Positions 8,661 to 15,838 of a DNA stretch of 64,000 nt are shown piece by piece (the first letter of the stretch is position 1; every line of letters starts with the position of its first letter). Position numbers and translations under genes: made by a program. The stretch comes from Rothia nasimurium (GTDB lineage: Bacteria > Actinomycetota > Actinomycetes > Actinomycetales > Micrococcaceae), in the NCBI RefSeq assembly GCF_014217215.1, contig NZ_CP056080.1, positions 2,046,001-2,110,000 of the forward strand, written 5' to 3'. The notes under the pieces are model-generated. The model did no database searches. It saw only the letters and a list, made by a program, of their open reading frames with translations, and had not been told where the DNA came from.

Positions 8661-9680
8661 TTACTGCGCCTCGGCCAGCAGTTCACGCACGCGCGGCATC
8701 ACCTTGGTGCCGTAGAGCTCAATCGAGCTCATGGAGTGCTCGTGGGCCAGAGCACCGTTGGAGAACTTAAGATCAAAGCGGTTGATCCCCAGCTTCTGAG
8801 CGGTATCGGCAATTTTTTGCGCGACGGTTTCGGGTGAACCTACATACAGGGCGCCGTGTTCAATTTCGTGCTCAAATTCGCGCTCCCCCGCCGGGTCCCA
8901 GCCGCGTTCAGAGCCAATTTTATTACGGGTGGCAATCCAGTGCTCGCGTAGCTGATTGCGGGCTTCTTCGTCGGTATCGGCGATGTGGCCGGGTGAGTGC
9001 ACCGCAATGGGCAGGGTCCCGTTGCCCAACTGCTCGTTGGCTCGGCGGTAGAGGTCGGTGTAGGGCTTGAAGCGCTCAGCCGGCCCGCCAATGATAGCCA
9101 GCATGAGCGGGGTCTTGTACTGGGCTGCGCGGGCAACAGATTCCGGGCTGCCACCAACAGCCAGCCAGTGCTTGAGGATTCCCTCGGTCTTGGGGTAAAT
9201 CTCCTGATTCACCAGGGGTTCACGGTTGCCGGGGTTCCAGTTGAGGGGCTCCTGGGTGATGATTTTGGTGAAGAGGTCGAACTTCTCGGAAAAGAGGGAA
9301 TTGTAGTCTTCGAGCTTGTAGCCGAAGAGGGGGAAGGACTCGGTGAAGGAGCCACGACCCAGTACAGCTTCGGCGCGGCCGTTGCTGAGGGCATTGATGG
9401 TGGCGAAGCGCTGGTAGACGCGGATGGGGTCGTCGGAGGAGAGGACGGTGACAGCCGGACCCAGGTGGATGCGGTCGGTGGTGGTGGCTAGACCCGCCAG
9501 GATGGTGTCGGGGGCGCTGACGGCATAGTCAGGACGGTGGTGCTCACCTATGCCGAAGAAGTCGACGCCTACGCGGTCGGCGAGCTGGCCCTGCTCTAGG
9601 ACGTTGCGAATCACCTGGGCGTGGTGCAGGCGGTTGCCCGCCAGGTCGGCGGTGGTATCGCCGAAGGTGTCTAACCCCAT
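8661..9680 (-). CDS. LLM-class flavin-dependent oxidoreductase
   Basis: A luciferase-like monooxygenase family protein of 339 residues, predicted to use FMN or F420. It begins MGLDTFGDTTADLAG, typical of this subgroup, and has VGVDFFGIGEHHRPDYAVSAP (substrate and flavin pocket), ALSNGRAEAVLGRGSF, WLAVGGSPESVARAA and a C-terminal LKFSNGALAHEHSM. The substrate is unknown. An in-frame stop lies six codons upstream, so ATG 9680 is the only reasonable start, although its ribosome binding site is weak. It follows the heat-shock operon on the same strand, separated by a long hairpin, so it is probably transcribed separately. Confidence 0.88.
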   Translation of the reverse strand: MGLDTFGDTTADLAGNRLHHAQVIRNVLEQGQLADRVGVDFFGIGEHHRPDYAVSAPDTILAGLATTTDRIHLGPAVTVLSSDDPIRVYQRFATINALSNGRAEAVLGRGSFTESFPLFGYKLEDYNSLFSEKFDLFTKIITQEPLNWNPGNREPLVNQEIYPKTEGILKHWLAVGGSPESVARAAQYKTPLMLAIIGGPAERFKPYTDLYRRANEQLGNGTLPIAVHSPGHIADTDEEARNQLREHWIATRNKIGSERGWDPAGEREFEHEIEHGALYVGSPETVAQKIADTAQKLGINRFDLKFSNGALAHEHSMSSIELYGTKVMPRVRELLAEAQ

Positions 9681-9751
9681 CTGAAAGACACCAGCCTACA
9701 TTACTTTATTCCGAAAGTTTTTGTGGTGCTATGGTTAGCCATATCTTGAAT

Positions 9752-9808
9752 GTAGCGATGGTTGCCATCGGCACGAATCTCTTTCGCGCAGATGGCAACC
9801 ATCGTTAC
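9752..9808. repeat. 18-bp inverted repeat between hspR and the LLM gene
   Basis: Arms at 9752-9769 and 9791-9808 match at 17 of 18 positions (core CGATGGTTGCCATC) around a 21-base loop. There is no adjacent U run, so it is not a textbook terminator. It may end or stabilise the heat-shock operon transcript, or act as an operator for the downstream gene. Confidence 0.65.
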
Positions 9809-9830
9809 AGTCAGGGTCTAGGGGTCGGGC

Positions 9831-10256
9831 TTAGCGCGGCCGGTAGAGCACCACGGCCTGGGAGGTCTGGCGGGCCGCCGGACGCTTACCCCGGGCCAGG
9901 TGCACAGCCCCACCTGAGGTTCCGGCAGCGAACACGCGGGAGCCGTCCTGCAGACGATTGCGCAGGGCCTCATTTTCAGCCTGCAGCTCGCTCATGCGGG
10001 CTCGTAGGGCCTCCACCTGGTTCTCGAGTTGCATAATGCGCTTAATGCCCTCGAGGGAGACGCCGGACTGGGAAAGCTCCTGAATCTCCTGGAGTTTCTG
10101 CACGTCACGCTCGGAGTAGCGGCGAGCCCGCCCGGGTGCACGCTGGGGCTGCACCAGCCCTAGCCGGTCGTACTGACGCAGGGTCTGCGGGTGCATACCG
10201 GCCAGTTCGGCAGCTACAGAGATAACGAAGACCGGGCGGTCAGATTCGAGAGCCAT
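9831..10256 (-). CDS. hspR: HspR, MerR-family heat-shock repressor
   Basis: A 141-residue MerR-type regulator. The winged helix covers about residues 9-75: VISVAAELAGMHPQTLRQYDRLGLVQPQR, then RRYSERDVQKLQEIQEL. A coiled coil follows (LENQVEALRARMSELQAENEALRNRL). In actinobacteria HspR represses dnaK operons by binding HAIR inverted repeats, usually with DnaK as co-repressor. Two HAIR boxes lie upstream of dnaK here (13862-13882 and 13933-13953). It is the last gene of the dnaK operon, starting two bases after the dnaJ stop, which makes an autoregulated unit. The C-terminal 30 residues are basic and unconserved. Confidence 0.95.
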   Translation of the reverse strand: MALESDRPVFVISVAAELAGMHPQTLRQYDRLGLVQPQRAPGRARRYSERDVQKLQEIQELSQSGVSLEGIKRIMQLENQVEALRARMSELQAENEALRNRLQDGSRVFAAGTSGGAVHLARGKRPAARQTSQAVVLYRPR

Positions 10257-10258
10257 TC

Positions 10259-11263
10259 TTAGTCACCAGCTTTCCTCAGCAGGTCCTCACGGGGGTTGGC
10301 CTGCGGCGCAACCGCGAAGAAGGCGTCGAGAGCTGACTCAGCTTCGGGTGTGAGGTTGGTGGGCAGCTGCACCTCCGGAATCACCAGCATATCGCCGGTG
10401 CCCTTCTTGGTCACGAAGCCGCGGCCCTTAGCACGCAGCTTACGCCCGGCTGGCGAACCGGCGGCCAGGCGGAGTTTGACGCTCCCGCCGTCGAGGGTGG
10501 GGGCTTCAATAACGCCGCCCTTAACGGCTTCTTCCAGAGTGACGGGCACGCGTACGAGCAGGTTATCGCCCTCGCGGTCAAAGACGGGGTGAGAATCTAC
10601 GCGGACGGTGACAATCAGGTCCCCTGCCCCACCGGCACCGGGGTGTCCCTTGCCTCGGGCACGGATTTTCTGGCCGTCCTTGACGCCGCGCGGCAGGCGA
10701 ACCTGGGCCTGGGAGCCGCCGGGGCGGAACACCGAGACCTCAGCGCCGTCGTAGGCCTGCTGGATGGTGATGCGGGCGCTGGTAGTGGCATCCTCGCCCT
10801 TGGGAGCTGAGAAGCCACCGCCGGGGAAGCCGCCAGCCCCGCCGGGGAAACCACCGGCGGATCGTCCGGCTCCACCAAAGCCAGCGCCGCCACCAAACAT
10901 GCCACCCAGCAGGTCTTCAATATTGATGCCTGCTCCGCTGCCGCTGGTGGAATAGGTAAAGTTTCCGCCACCAGCACCACCGGGGAACCCACCCGGGAAG
11001 CCGCCGCCAGCCCCGCCGAAGCCGGCTGCACCGTACTTACGGATCTGGTCGTACTCTTCCTTCTGCTTGGGGTCTGAGAGCACGTCGTAGGCTTCTGAGA
11101 CCTCTTTGAACTTCTTCTCAGCAGCCTCGTCGCCGGGGTTCTGGTCGGGGTGGTACTTGCGGGCCAGCTTGCGGTAGGCCTTCTTGATATCTGCCTCGGA
11201 GGAATCCTCGGCTACGCCTAGTACCTTATAAAAATCTTGATGGAGCCAGTTTTCGCTCGCCAT
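10259..11263 (-). CDS. dnaJ: DnaJ co-chaperone lacking the zinc finger
   Basis: Hsp40 partner of DnaK, 334 residues. The J domain has [17 protein letters not shown] with the essential HPD, and [18 protein letters not shown] long Gly/Phe-rich linker (residues about 80-155) follows, then the C-terminal peptide-binding domains ([47 protein letters not shown]). No CxxCxGxG repeats are present, so it is the DnaJ1/CbpA-like type that actinobacteria keep in the dnaK operon; a second DnaJ with zinc is normally encoded elsewhere. The ATG is preceded by GGAAGGAGAGG. A 99-base gap with a strong hairpin separates it from grpE. Confidence 0.94.
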   Translation of the reverse strand: MASENWLHQDFYKVLGVAEDSSEADIKKAYRKLARKYHPDQNPGDEAAEKKFKEVSEAYDVLSDPKQKEEYDQIRKYGAAGFGGAGGGFPGGFPGGAGGGNFTYSTSGSGAGINIEDLLGGMFGGGAGFGGAGRSAGGFPGGAGGFPGGGFSAPKGEDATTSARITIQQAYDGAEVSVFRPGGSQAQVRLPRGVKDGQKIRARGKGHPGAGGAGDLIVTVRVDSHPVFDREGDNLLVRVPVTLEEAVKGGVIEAPTLDGGSVKLRLAAGSPAGRKLRAKGRGFVTKKGTGDMLVIPEVQLPTNLTPEAESALDAFFAVAPQANPREDLLRKAGD

Positions 11264-11299
11264 ATGCCTCTCCTTCCGAGGTAGATCTTGTGTCTTTTA

Positions 11300-11357
11300 G
11301 GGGGGGGTAGAACTGGGCGGGCACCCAGCCTGACGTATCAGGCCGGGTGCCCGCCCG
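11300..11357 (-). other. intercistronic hairpin and G8/C8 tract between grpE and dnaJ
   Basis: GGGCGGGCACCC-x-GCCTGA pairs with TCAGGC-x-GGGTGCCCGCCC, a roughly 18-bp stem across 11313-11357. On the mRNA it is followed by a run of eight C (G8 on plus, 11300-11307) rather than U. It fits an mRNA-stability or processing element, or weak attenuation that sets grpE against dnaJ expression (inference). Confidence 0.55.
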
Positions 11358-11362
11358 CGTCC

Positions 11363-11968
11363 TTATTCTGCTACCGCTACGGCTACCTGGGCGGTGCGGA
11401 CTACGCGGTCCTTCACCTTGTAGCCGTTGCGCAGGACCATGGAGACTGAGTCAGGCTCAACCTCGCTGGTGGGCTGCTGCAGTACAGCCTCGTGCACCTG
11501 GGGGTTGAAGGGTTCACCGACCTCGCCGAATCGCTCAAGGCCCTGCTTGGTCAGGGTTTCTTCGAGCTTATTGGCAATCGCGGCGAAGGGACCTTCTTCA
11601 AGGTCACCGTGCTTGCGGGCGGCATCGATATCGTCGATGACGGGCAGCAGGGCGGCAACCAGGTCGGCGATGACGAAATCGCGCAGCTGGTCCTTTTCCT
11701 TGGCGGTGCGGTTCTTGTAGTTGGTGAACTCGGCCTGAAGGCGGCGCAGATCCTCAAGACGCTCGGCGGCAAGGGCCGCATCAGCGTTATCGGTTGCCTC
11801 TGCGCTATCGCCGGCCTCGGCCGCGGCAGACTCTTCGCCTGCCGCAGCGTCAGCAGCTACACCTTCGGGCTCGGGGTGGCCTTCAGCAGCCGGGGCGGCG
11901 AAGGCTTCCTCCAGAGGGTCGGTACCCTCGGGCTGGTTGTCTACGGGCTCGTTGGTGTTCTCAGCCAT
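11363..11968 (-). CDS. grpE: GrpE nucleotide exchange factor
   Basis: A 201-residue nucleotide exchange factor for DnaK. The N-terminal 70 residues are acidic and low in complexity (Ala/Glu/Asp-rich). The long coiled coil follows (ERLEDLRRLQAEFTNYKNRTAKEKDQLRDF), then IADLVAALLPVIDDIDAARKHGD and the beta-wing domain with GVGEPFNPQVHEAV-like sequence (here GEVGEPFNPQVHEAVLQQPT) and GYKVKDRVVRTAQVAV. Second gene of the heat-shock operon, starting two bases after the dnaK stop, so it is probably translationally coupled. Confidence 0.95.
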   Translation of the reverse strand: MAENTNEPVDNQPEGTDPLEEAFAAPAAEGHPEPEGVAADAAAGEESAAAEAGDSAEATDNADAALAAERLEDLRRLQAEFTNYKNRTAKEKDQLRDFVIADLVAALLPVIDDIDAARKHGDLEEGPFAAIANKLEETLTKQGLERFGEVGEPFNPQVHEAVLQQPTSEVEPDSVSMVLRNGYKVKDRVVRTAQVAVAVAE

Positions 11969-11970
11969 GA

Positions 11971-13818
11971 TTAGTTCTTCTTCTCGTCGTCTTCATCGAT
12001 TACTTCGGCGTCAACGACGTCGTCGTCTTCAGCCTTGGCACCTTCACCGGCTGCCGCATCTGCCTGGGCCTGGGCGTAGAGAGCCTCGCCCAGCTTGGTC
12101 TGAGATGCCTGCAGCTTCTCGAAAGCGGCCTTGACGGCGTCATCGTCTTCACCTTCAAGGGCAGCCTTCAGGGCGTCAACGTCGGCCTGAACCTCGGTCT
12201 TGACGTCCTCGGGCAGCTTCTCGCCGTTGTCCTTGATGAGCTTCTCGATGGAGTAGGCGGTGTTCTCAGCAGCGTTGCGGGTCTCGGCTGCCTCGCGGCG
12301 GGCCTTGTCCTGCTCCGCGTGAGCCTCGGCGTCCTTAACCATGCGGTCGATGTCTTCCTTGGAGAGGGAGGTACCGCCGGTGATGGTCATGGACTGCTCG
12401 GTGCCGGTGCCCTTGTCCTTAGCTGAGACGTGCACGATGCCGTTGGCGTCGATGTCGAAGGTAACTTCGATCTGGGGGACGCCGCGGGGGGCGGGTGCGA
12501 TGCCGGTCAGTTCGAAGGTGCCCAGGTTCTTGTTGTCGCGGGTGAACTCGCGCTCGCCCTGGAAGACCTGAATCGATACTGAGGGCTGGTTGTCTTCAGC
12601 GGTGGTGAAGGTTTCGGAACGCTTGGTGGGGATCGCGGTGTTGCGCTCGATCAGCTTGGTCATCACGCCGCCCTTGGTCTCGATGCCGAGGGAGAGGGGG
12701 GTGACGTCGATGAGCAGAACGTCCTTGCGCTCACCCTTCAGCACACCTGCCTGCAGGGCTGCACCCATAGCAACGACCTCATCGGGGTTGACGCCCTTGT
12801 TGGGCTCGCGACCACCGGAGAGTTCCTTGACGACCTCAGTGACGGCAGGCATACGGGTTGAGCCACCGACCAGCACGATGTGGGCGATGTCTGAGACCTT
12901 GACGCCAGCTTCAGCGATTACGTCGTTAAAGGGCTTCTTGGTGCGCTCAATCAGGTCTGCGGTCATGTCCTGGAACTTGGCGCGGGTCAGCTTTTCATCC
13001 AGGTGGATGGGGCCCTCGGGGGTGACGGACAGGTACTGCAGGGAGATGTTGGTGGAGGTTGCAGAAGACAGTTCCTTCTTGGCCTGTTCTGCGGCTTCAC
13101 GCAGGCGCTGCAGGGCAATCTTGTCCTTGGAGAGGTCAGCGCCGGTCTTGGACTTGACCTGCTCCAGCAGCCAGTCGACGATGCGCTGGTCCCAGTCGTC
13201 GCCACCCAGGCGGTTGTCGCCGGAGGTTGCGCGAACCTGGATGGTAGAGAAGCCGTCTTCGTCCTTGCCAACTTCGAGCAGGGAGACGTCGAAGGTACCG
13301 CCACCGAGGTCGAAGACCAGAATCAGTTCGTCTTCGTTACCCTTGTCGAGGCCGTAGGCCAGGGCTGCTGCTGTGGGCTCGTTGACGATACGCAGGACGT
13401 TGAGGCCCGCAATTTCGCCGGCTTCCTTGGTGGCCTGACGCTCGGCGTCGTTGAAGTAGGCGGGGACAGTGATGACGGCGTCGGTGACCTTGTCGTTCAG
13501 GTAAGCTTCAGCGTCACCCTTGAGCTTCATGAGGGTACGGGCTGAGATTTCCTGGGCGGTGTACTTCTTGCCGTCGATGTCGGTGGTCCAGTTGGTGCCC
13601 ATGTGACGCTTAACGGAAGCGATGGTGCGGTCAACGTTGGTGACTGCCTGGCGCTTTGCAACGTCGCCGACCAGAACTTCGCCATCCTTTGAGAAAGCTA
13701 CGACGGAGGGGGTGGTGCGGGCGCCTTCTGCGTTGGCGATGACGGTGGGCTCGCCACCTTCGAGGACTGATACAACTGAGTTGGTAGTACCGAGGTCAAT
13801 ACCTACTGCACGTGACAT
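11971..13818 (-). CDS. dnaK: DnaK (Hsp70) chaperone
   Basis: Full-length 615-residue Hsp70. The ATPase domain has [13 protein letters not shown] at residues 6-18, [30 protein letters not shown] and [14 protein letters not shown]. The substrate-binding domain has [14 protein letters not shown] and [16 protein letters not shown]. The lid ends in an acidic tail ([17 protein letters not shown]). The start is preceded by AAGGAG. First gene of dnaK-grpE-dnaJ-hspR, with two HspR (HAIR) operators in its promoter region, so it should be heat-inducible through loss of HspR repression. Confidence 0.97.
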   Translation of the reverse strand: MSRAVGIDLGTTNSVVSVLEGGEPTVIANAEGARTTPSVVAFSKDGEVLVGDVAKRQAVTNVDRTIASVKRHMGTNWTTDIDGKKYTAQEISARTLMKLKGDAEAYLNDKVTDAVITVPAYFNDAERQATKEAGEIAGLNVLRIVNEPTAAALAYGLDKGNEDELILVFDLGGGTFDVSLLEVGKDEDGFSTIQVRATSGDNRLGGDDWDQRIVDWLLEQVKSKTGADLSKDKIALQRLREAAEQAKKELSSATSTNISLQYLSVTPEGPIHLDEKLTRAKFQDMTADLIERTKKPFNDVIAEAGVKVSDIAHIVLVGGSTRMPAVTEVVKELSGGREPNKGVNPDEVVAMGAALQAGVLKGERKDVLLIDVTPLSLGIETKGGVMTKLIERNTAIPTKRSETFTTAEDNQPSVSIQVFQGEREFTRDNKNLGTFELTGIAPAPRGVPQIEVTFDIDANGIVHVSAKDKGTGTEQSMTITGGTSLSKEDIDRMVKDAEAHAEQDKARREAAETRNAAENTAYSIEKLIKDNGEKLPEDVKTEVQADVDALKAALEGEDDDAVKAAFEKLQASQTKLGEALYAQAQADAAAGEGAKAEDDDVVDAEVIDEDDEKKN

Positions 13819-13861
13819 GTTTACTCCTTATGGTTTGGTTATCTGTACATCTTTCAAACAA

Positions 13862-13882
13862 GTTGAGTCGTATGGGCTCAAC
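13862..13882 (-). promoter_or_regulatory. HAIR box 1 (HspR operator)
   Basis: GTTGAGT-N7-GCTCAAC, one base off a perfect inverted repeat. It matches the HspR-associated inverted repeat pattern CTTGAGT-N7-ACTCAAG. It lies 44 bases upstream of the dnaK start. Confidence 0.88.
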
Positions 13883-13922
13883 TCGTTTGCCTTGATATCT
13901 AGTTTGCCATGTTTTGAGCAGA

Positions 13923-13953
13923 AGTCAACAGAGTTGAGTCAAAAAGACTCAAC
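13923..13953 (-). promoter_or_regulatory. HAIR box 2 and candidate -35 of the dnaK promoter
   Basis: GTTGAGT-N7-ACTCAAC (13933-13953) is a perfect inverted repeat of HAIR type. A minus-strand TTGACT (plus 13923-13928) just downstream of it could be the -35; the matching -10 is weak (AAACTA or AACTAG at 17-18 bases), so the promoter placement is tentative while the operator is clear. Confidence 0.8.
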
Positions 13954-14068
13954 TTTTTTGCGCAGTGAGAGTTTAAGCTAGTGGGGCGCGGACGAACGCC
14001 CGCCCCGCCCTTGCAGGGCAAAGGCGGGTGGCGGCGTCCGCACCTTTTAAAACCCTGAAAGTGAACGC

Positions 14069-14104
14069 AAAAAAGTCGGCACCCCGTAACAAGGGGGTAC
14101 CGAC
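14069..14104 (-). terminator. terminator of the membrane-anchored protein gene
   Basis: GTCGG-x-ACCCC pairs with GGGGTACCGAC (14075-14104). On the minus strand it is followed by TTTTTT (A run 14069-14074). It separates this gene from the dnaK promoter. Confidence 0.85.
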
Positions 14105-14132
14105 AGGTCTGATACTTCGGAGACTCTACGTT

Positions 14133-14810
14133 TTAGTTGAGCACAGCTTCCTTACCGTTGAAGGTATCGAGCAGGCGGGCCTTGAGGCTCTCTTCAGCGT
14201 TCATACCTACAGCCATCCAGTTCTCTCCATAGGTAACCCAGCCGCCTTCAAAGTCAGACTGAGAAAATTCGGCGACCTGATTCTCATCAACTGAAGCACC
14301 GTTGATGTAGAACCCCATAATGAGGGGCGAAGAATCCTCAATAGCCATCATGCCTTCAAAGCTGCTCAAGTCGGCCGGGGAGCAAATATAAATATTGACA
14401 TCTTCAGGGGCGACACCCAGATCGGTAGCACCCTGCTGCTTGGACTCTTCAAGAGCTGACTCCAAGATGGTGTCACCACTATCAGCACAGACAGAGGCGG
14501 CAGAGCCTGCTGTTGCTTCCTGCATCCCTTCCTTAAACTTGTCGTAGCTGGAGACCTTACTCGACCCACCAAACACACCGGTCAGGAAAAGACCAGCCAG
14601 GATGGCGATAGCAATGCCTACAGCCATCAGGCCGCCGATGAGCAGACCCATGTTTCTCTTTTTCGGATCAGCGGGAGGCTGGGGCATAGGGCCGCCGATA
14701 AGAGTATCTGGTGCCTGGGTGCCGGGCGCAGGCTGCGGGACGCCCTGGGCGGACGCCGCCTGACCGGCACCGGGAAGGTTGGGCTCAGGGTTTGTAGGCT
14801 GCTGAGTCAT
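14133..14810 (-). CDS. single-pass membrane-anchored protein with extracytoplasmic domain
   Basis: A 225-residue protein of unknown function. The first 50 residues are Pro/Gln/Ala-rich (MTQQPTNPEPNLPG...) and probably cytoplasmic. One membrane helix follows the basic PKKRN (MGLLIGGLMAVGIAIAILAGLFLTG). The remaining 150 residues should lie outside and contain two Cys (SVCADSG, YICSPAD) that could form a disulfide. ATG 14810 is chosen over the open extension to 14852 because AAGGATGAG lies about 6-12 bases upstream. A consensus -10 TATAAT (plus 14879-14884) lies about 70 bases upstream of the start, and four palindromes lie further up. Its own terminator follows. Confidence 0.7.
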   Translation of the reverse strand: MTQQPTNPEPNLPGAGQAASAQGVPQPAPGTQAPDTLIGGPMPQPPADPKKRNMGLLIGGLMAVGIAIAILAGLFLTGVFGGSSKVSSYDKFKEGMQEATAGSAASVCADSGDTILESALEESKQQGATDLGVAPEDVNIYICSPADLSSFEGMMAIEDSSPLIMGFYINGASVDENQVAEFSQSDFEGGWVTYGENWMAVGMNAEESLKARLLDTFNGKEAVLN

Positions 14811-14878
14811 GGCAATCTCATCCTTCATACAGATAGTGTGTGTCCTAGCCAACTTTACCGGCGAAAATGGGCAGCTTG

Positions 14879-14884
14879 ATTATA
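14879..14884 (-). promoter_or_regulatory. candidate -10 element for the membrane-anchored protein
   Basis: Minus-strand TATAAT at the right distance for a 5' UTR of about 60 bases. No good -35 is seen 16-18 bases upstream, which would fit activator dependence. Confidence 0.45.
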
Positions 14885-14973
14885 TTTCGCGCGGTGTCTA
14901 CGTTTTCCCTGTACTATCTCTGGGCTCCTTTGCCGTCAGTTTCGAGCTCGACCCTGCGCGCCCGTTCGTGAAC

Positions 14974-15050
14974 GCAACATGTTGCAGCCACCGCCACATG
15001 TGGTGGTGACGCCGCCACATTTGGCGGCCAGCGCCACATGTACATGCGTA
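14974..15050. repeat. array of four palindromes spaced about 20 bp
   Basis: Four dyads follow one another: GCAACATGTTGC (14974-14985, perfect), CCACATGTGG (14994-15003, perfect, extended to 20 bp with one mismatch), GCCGCCA-N4-TGGCGGC (15011-15028) and CATGTACATG (15036-15045 area, flanked by GCGC and GCG). Centres lie about 19-21 bases apart, near two helical turns. This looks like a multi-site operator for a dimeric regulator; the regulator is unknown. Confidence 0.6.
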
Positions 15051-15084
15051 CGGTTGTGGGAAGAAGGTTTTAGGTGAGGTATGC

Positions 15085-15119
15085 AAAAGCCCCGCAGGTG
15101 TGTGGCCTGCGAGGCTTTT
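15085..15119. terminator. bidirectional hairpin terminator in the 14.8-15.35 kb gap
   Basis: AAAAGCC-x-CGCAGG pairs with CCTGCG-x-GGCTTTT around a 7-base loop, with A and T runs on both sides. No protein gene ends at it, which leaves open a short RNA from the palindrome region. The rest of the gap (15120-15352) shows nothing else I can name. Confidence 0.7.
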
Positions 15120-15352
15120 GTCATCTCGAAAGAACTCAAGAAACTGAGTGTCTGGTGCTGCTCTTCTCAGTTCACTGCTGTATGAACCGGGCAAACCTTC
15201 TTGCCTAAGAGCCACCATCAAGTGTGTGTACCTGTAAGACTATACACAGGTTGCCCTTATTTTTCCGCCTTAGAGCGAACTTTTTACCACTTTTTATTCA
15301 GCTTCTCTGCCCGCCCACCTTTTCCCGAAAGCTTCATGGGAACATAGTGAGC

Positions 15353-15838
15353 ATGTATCGAATCATGACTGTATGCACCGGAAATATCTGCCGCTCCCCC
15401 ATGAGCGAGTACCTCATCAAGCAGGCTGCCGCCCAGGCCGGGCTTGCCGTAGAGGTTGCCTCCAGCGGCATTTCCAATGAGGAAGAGGGCAACCCCATCG
15501 ACCGTCGAGCCAAGAAGGTGCTCGATGAGCTCAACATCAATACCGGCTCCCACCGAGCCCAGCAGTTCACCCGGGCCGATTTTGACCGCTACGACCTGCT
15601 CCTCGCCATGGACACCAACCACTACCGGGCCCTCAAGCGCATGGCCCCTAACGACGAGGCAGCGGCCAAGGTTCGACTCATGCGCGAGTTCGACCCGGCT
15701 GTTGCAGACCAGCCCCTTGACCGGCTGGGCATCTACGACCCCTGGTACGGCGATATGAGCGACTTCTACGAGACCTTCCAGATGATTCGGGACGCCGTGC
15801 CCGGAGTCATCGAACACGCCCAGGCAAGCAGCAACTAA
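15353..15838 (+). CDS. low-molecular-weight protein-tyrosine phosphatase
   Basis: A 161-residue phosphatase. The P-loop is VCTGNICRSP, with nucleophile Cys8 and Arg14 (C-X5-R-S) at the very N-terminus, and the general-acid region IYDPWYGDMSDFYETF holds the DPWY aspartate. In Gram-positives these enzymes often counteract tyrosine kinases or act on imported phosphoproteins; the target here is unknown. ATG 15353 is chosen because family members begin two to four residues before the P-loop strand; the frame is open further upstream but without a ribosome binding site, and even this start has a weak one. It overlaps the convergent helicase gene by 4 bases. Confidence 0.93.
   Translation: MYRIMTVCTGNICRSPMSEYLIKQAAAQAGLAVEVASSGISNEEEGNPIDRRAKKVLDELNINTGSHRAQQFTRADFDRYDLLLAMDTNHYRALKRMAPNDEAAAKVRLMREFDPAVADQPLDRLGIYDPWYGDMSDFYETFQMIRDAVPGVIEHAQASSN

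Noticed and set aside
12590-13357. 255-codon frame antisense to dnaK
   Set aside because: A shadow of high-GC dnaK codons; Ser/Arg-rich with no motif or start signal.
14898-15221. 107-codon minus-strand frame across the palindrome array
   Set aside because: It runs through a bidirectional terminator and has no ribosome binding site; the sequence is better explained by the dyads.
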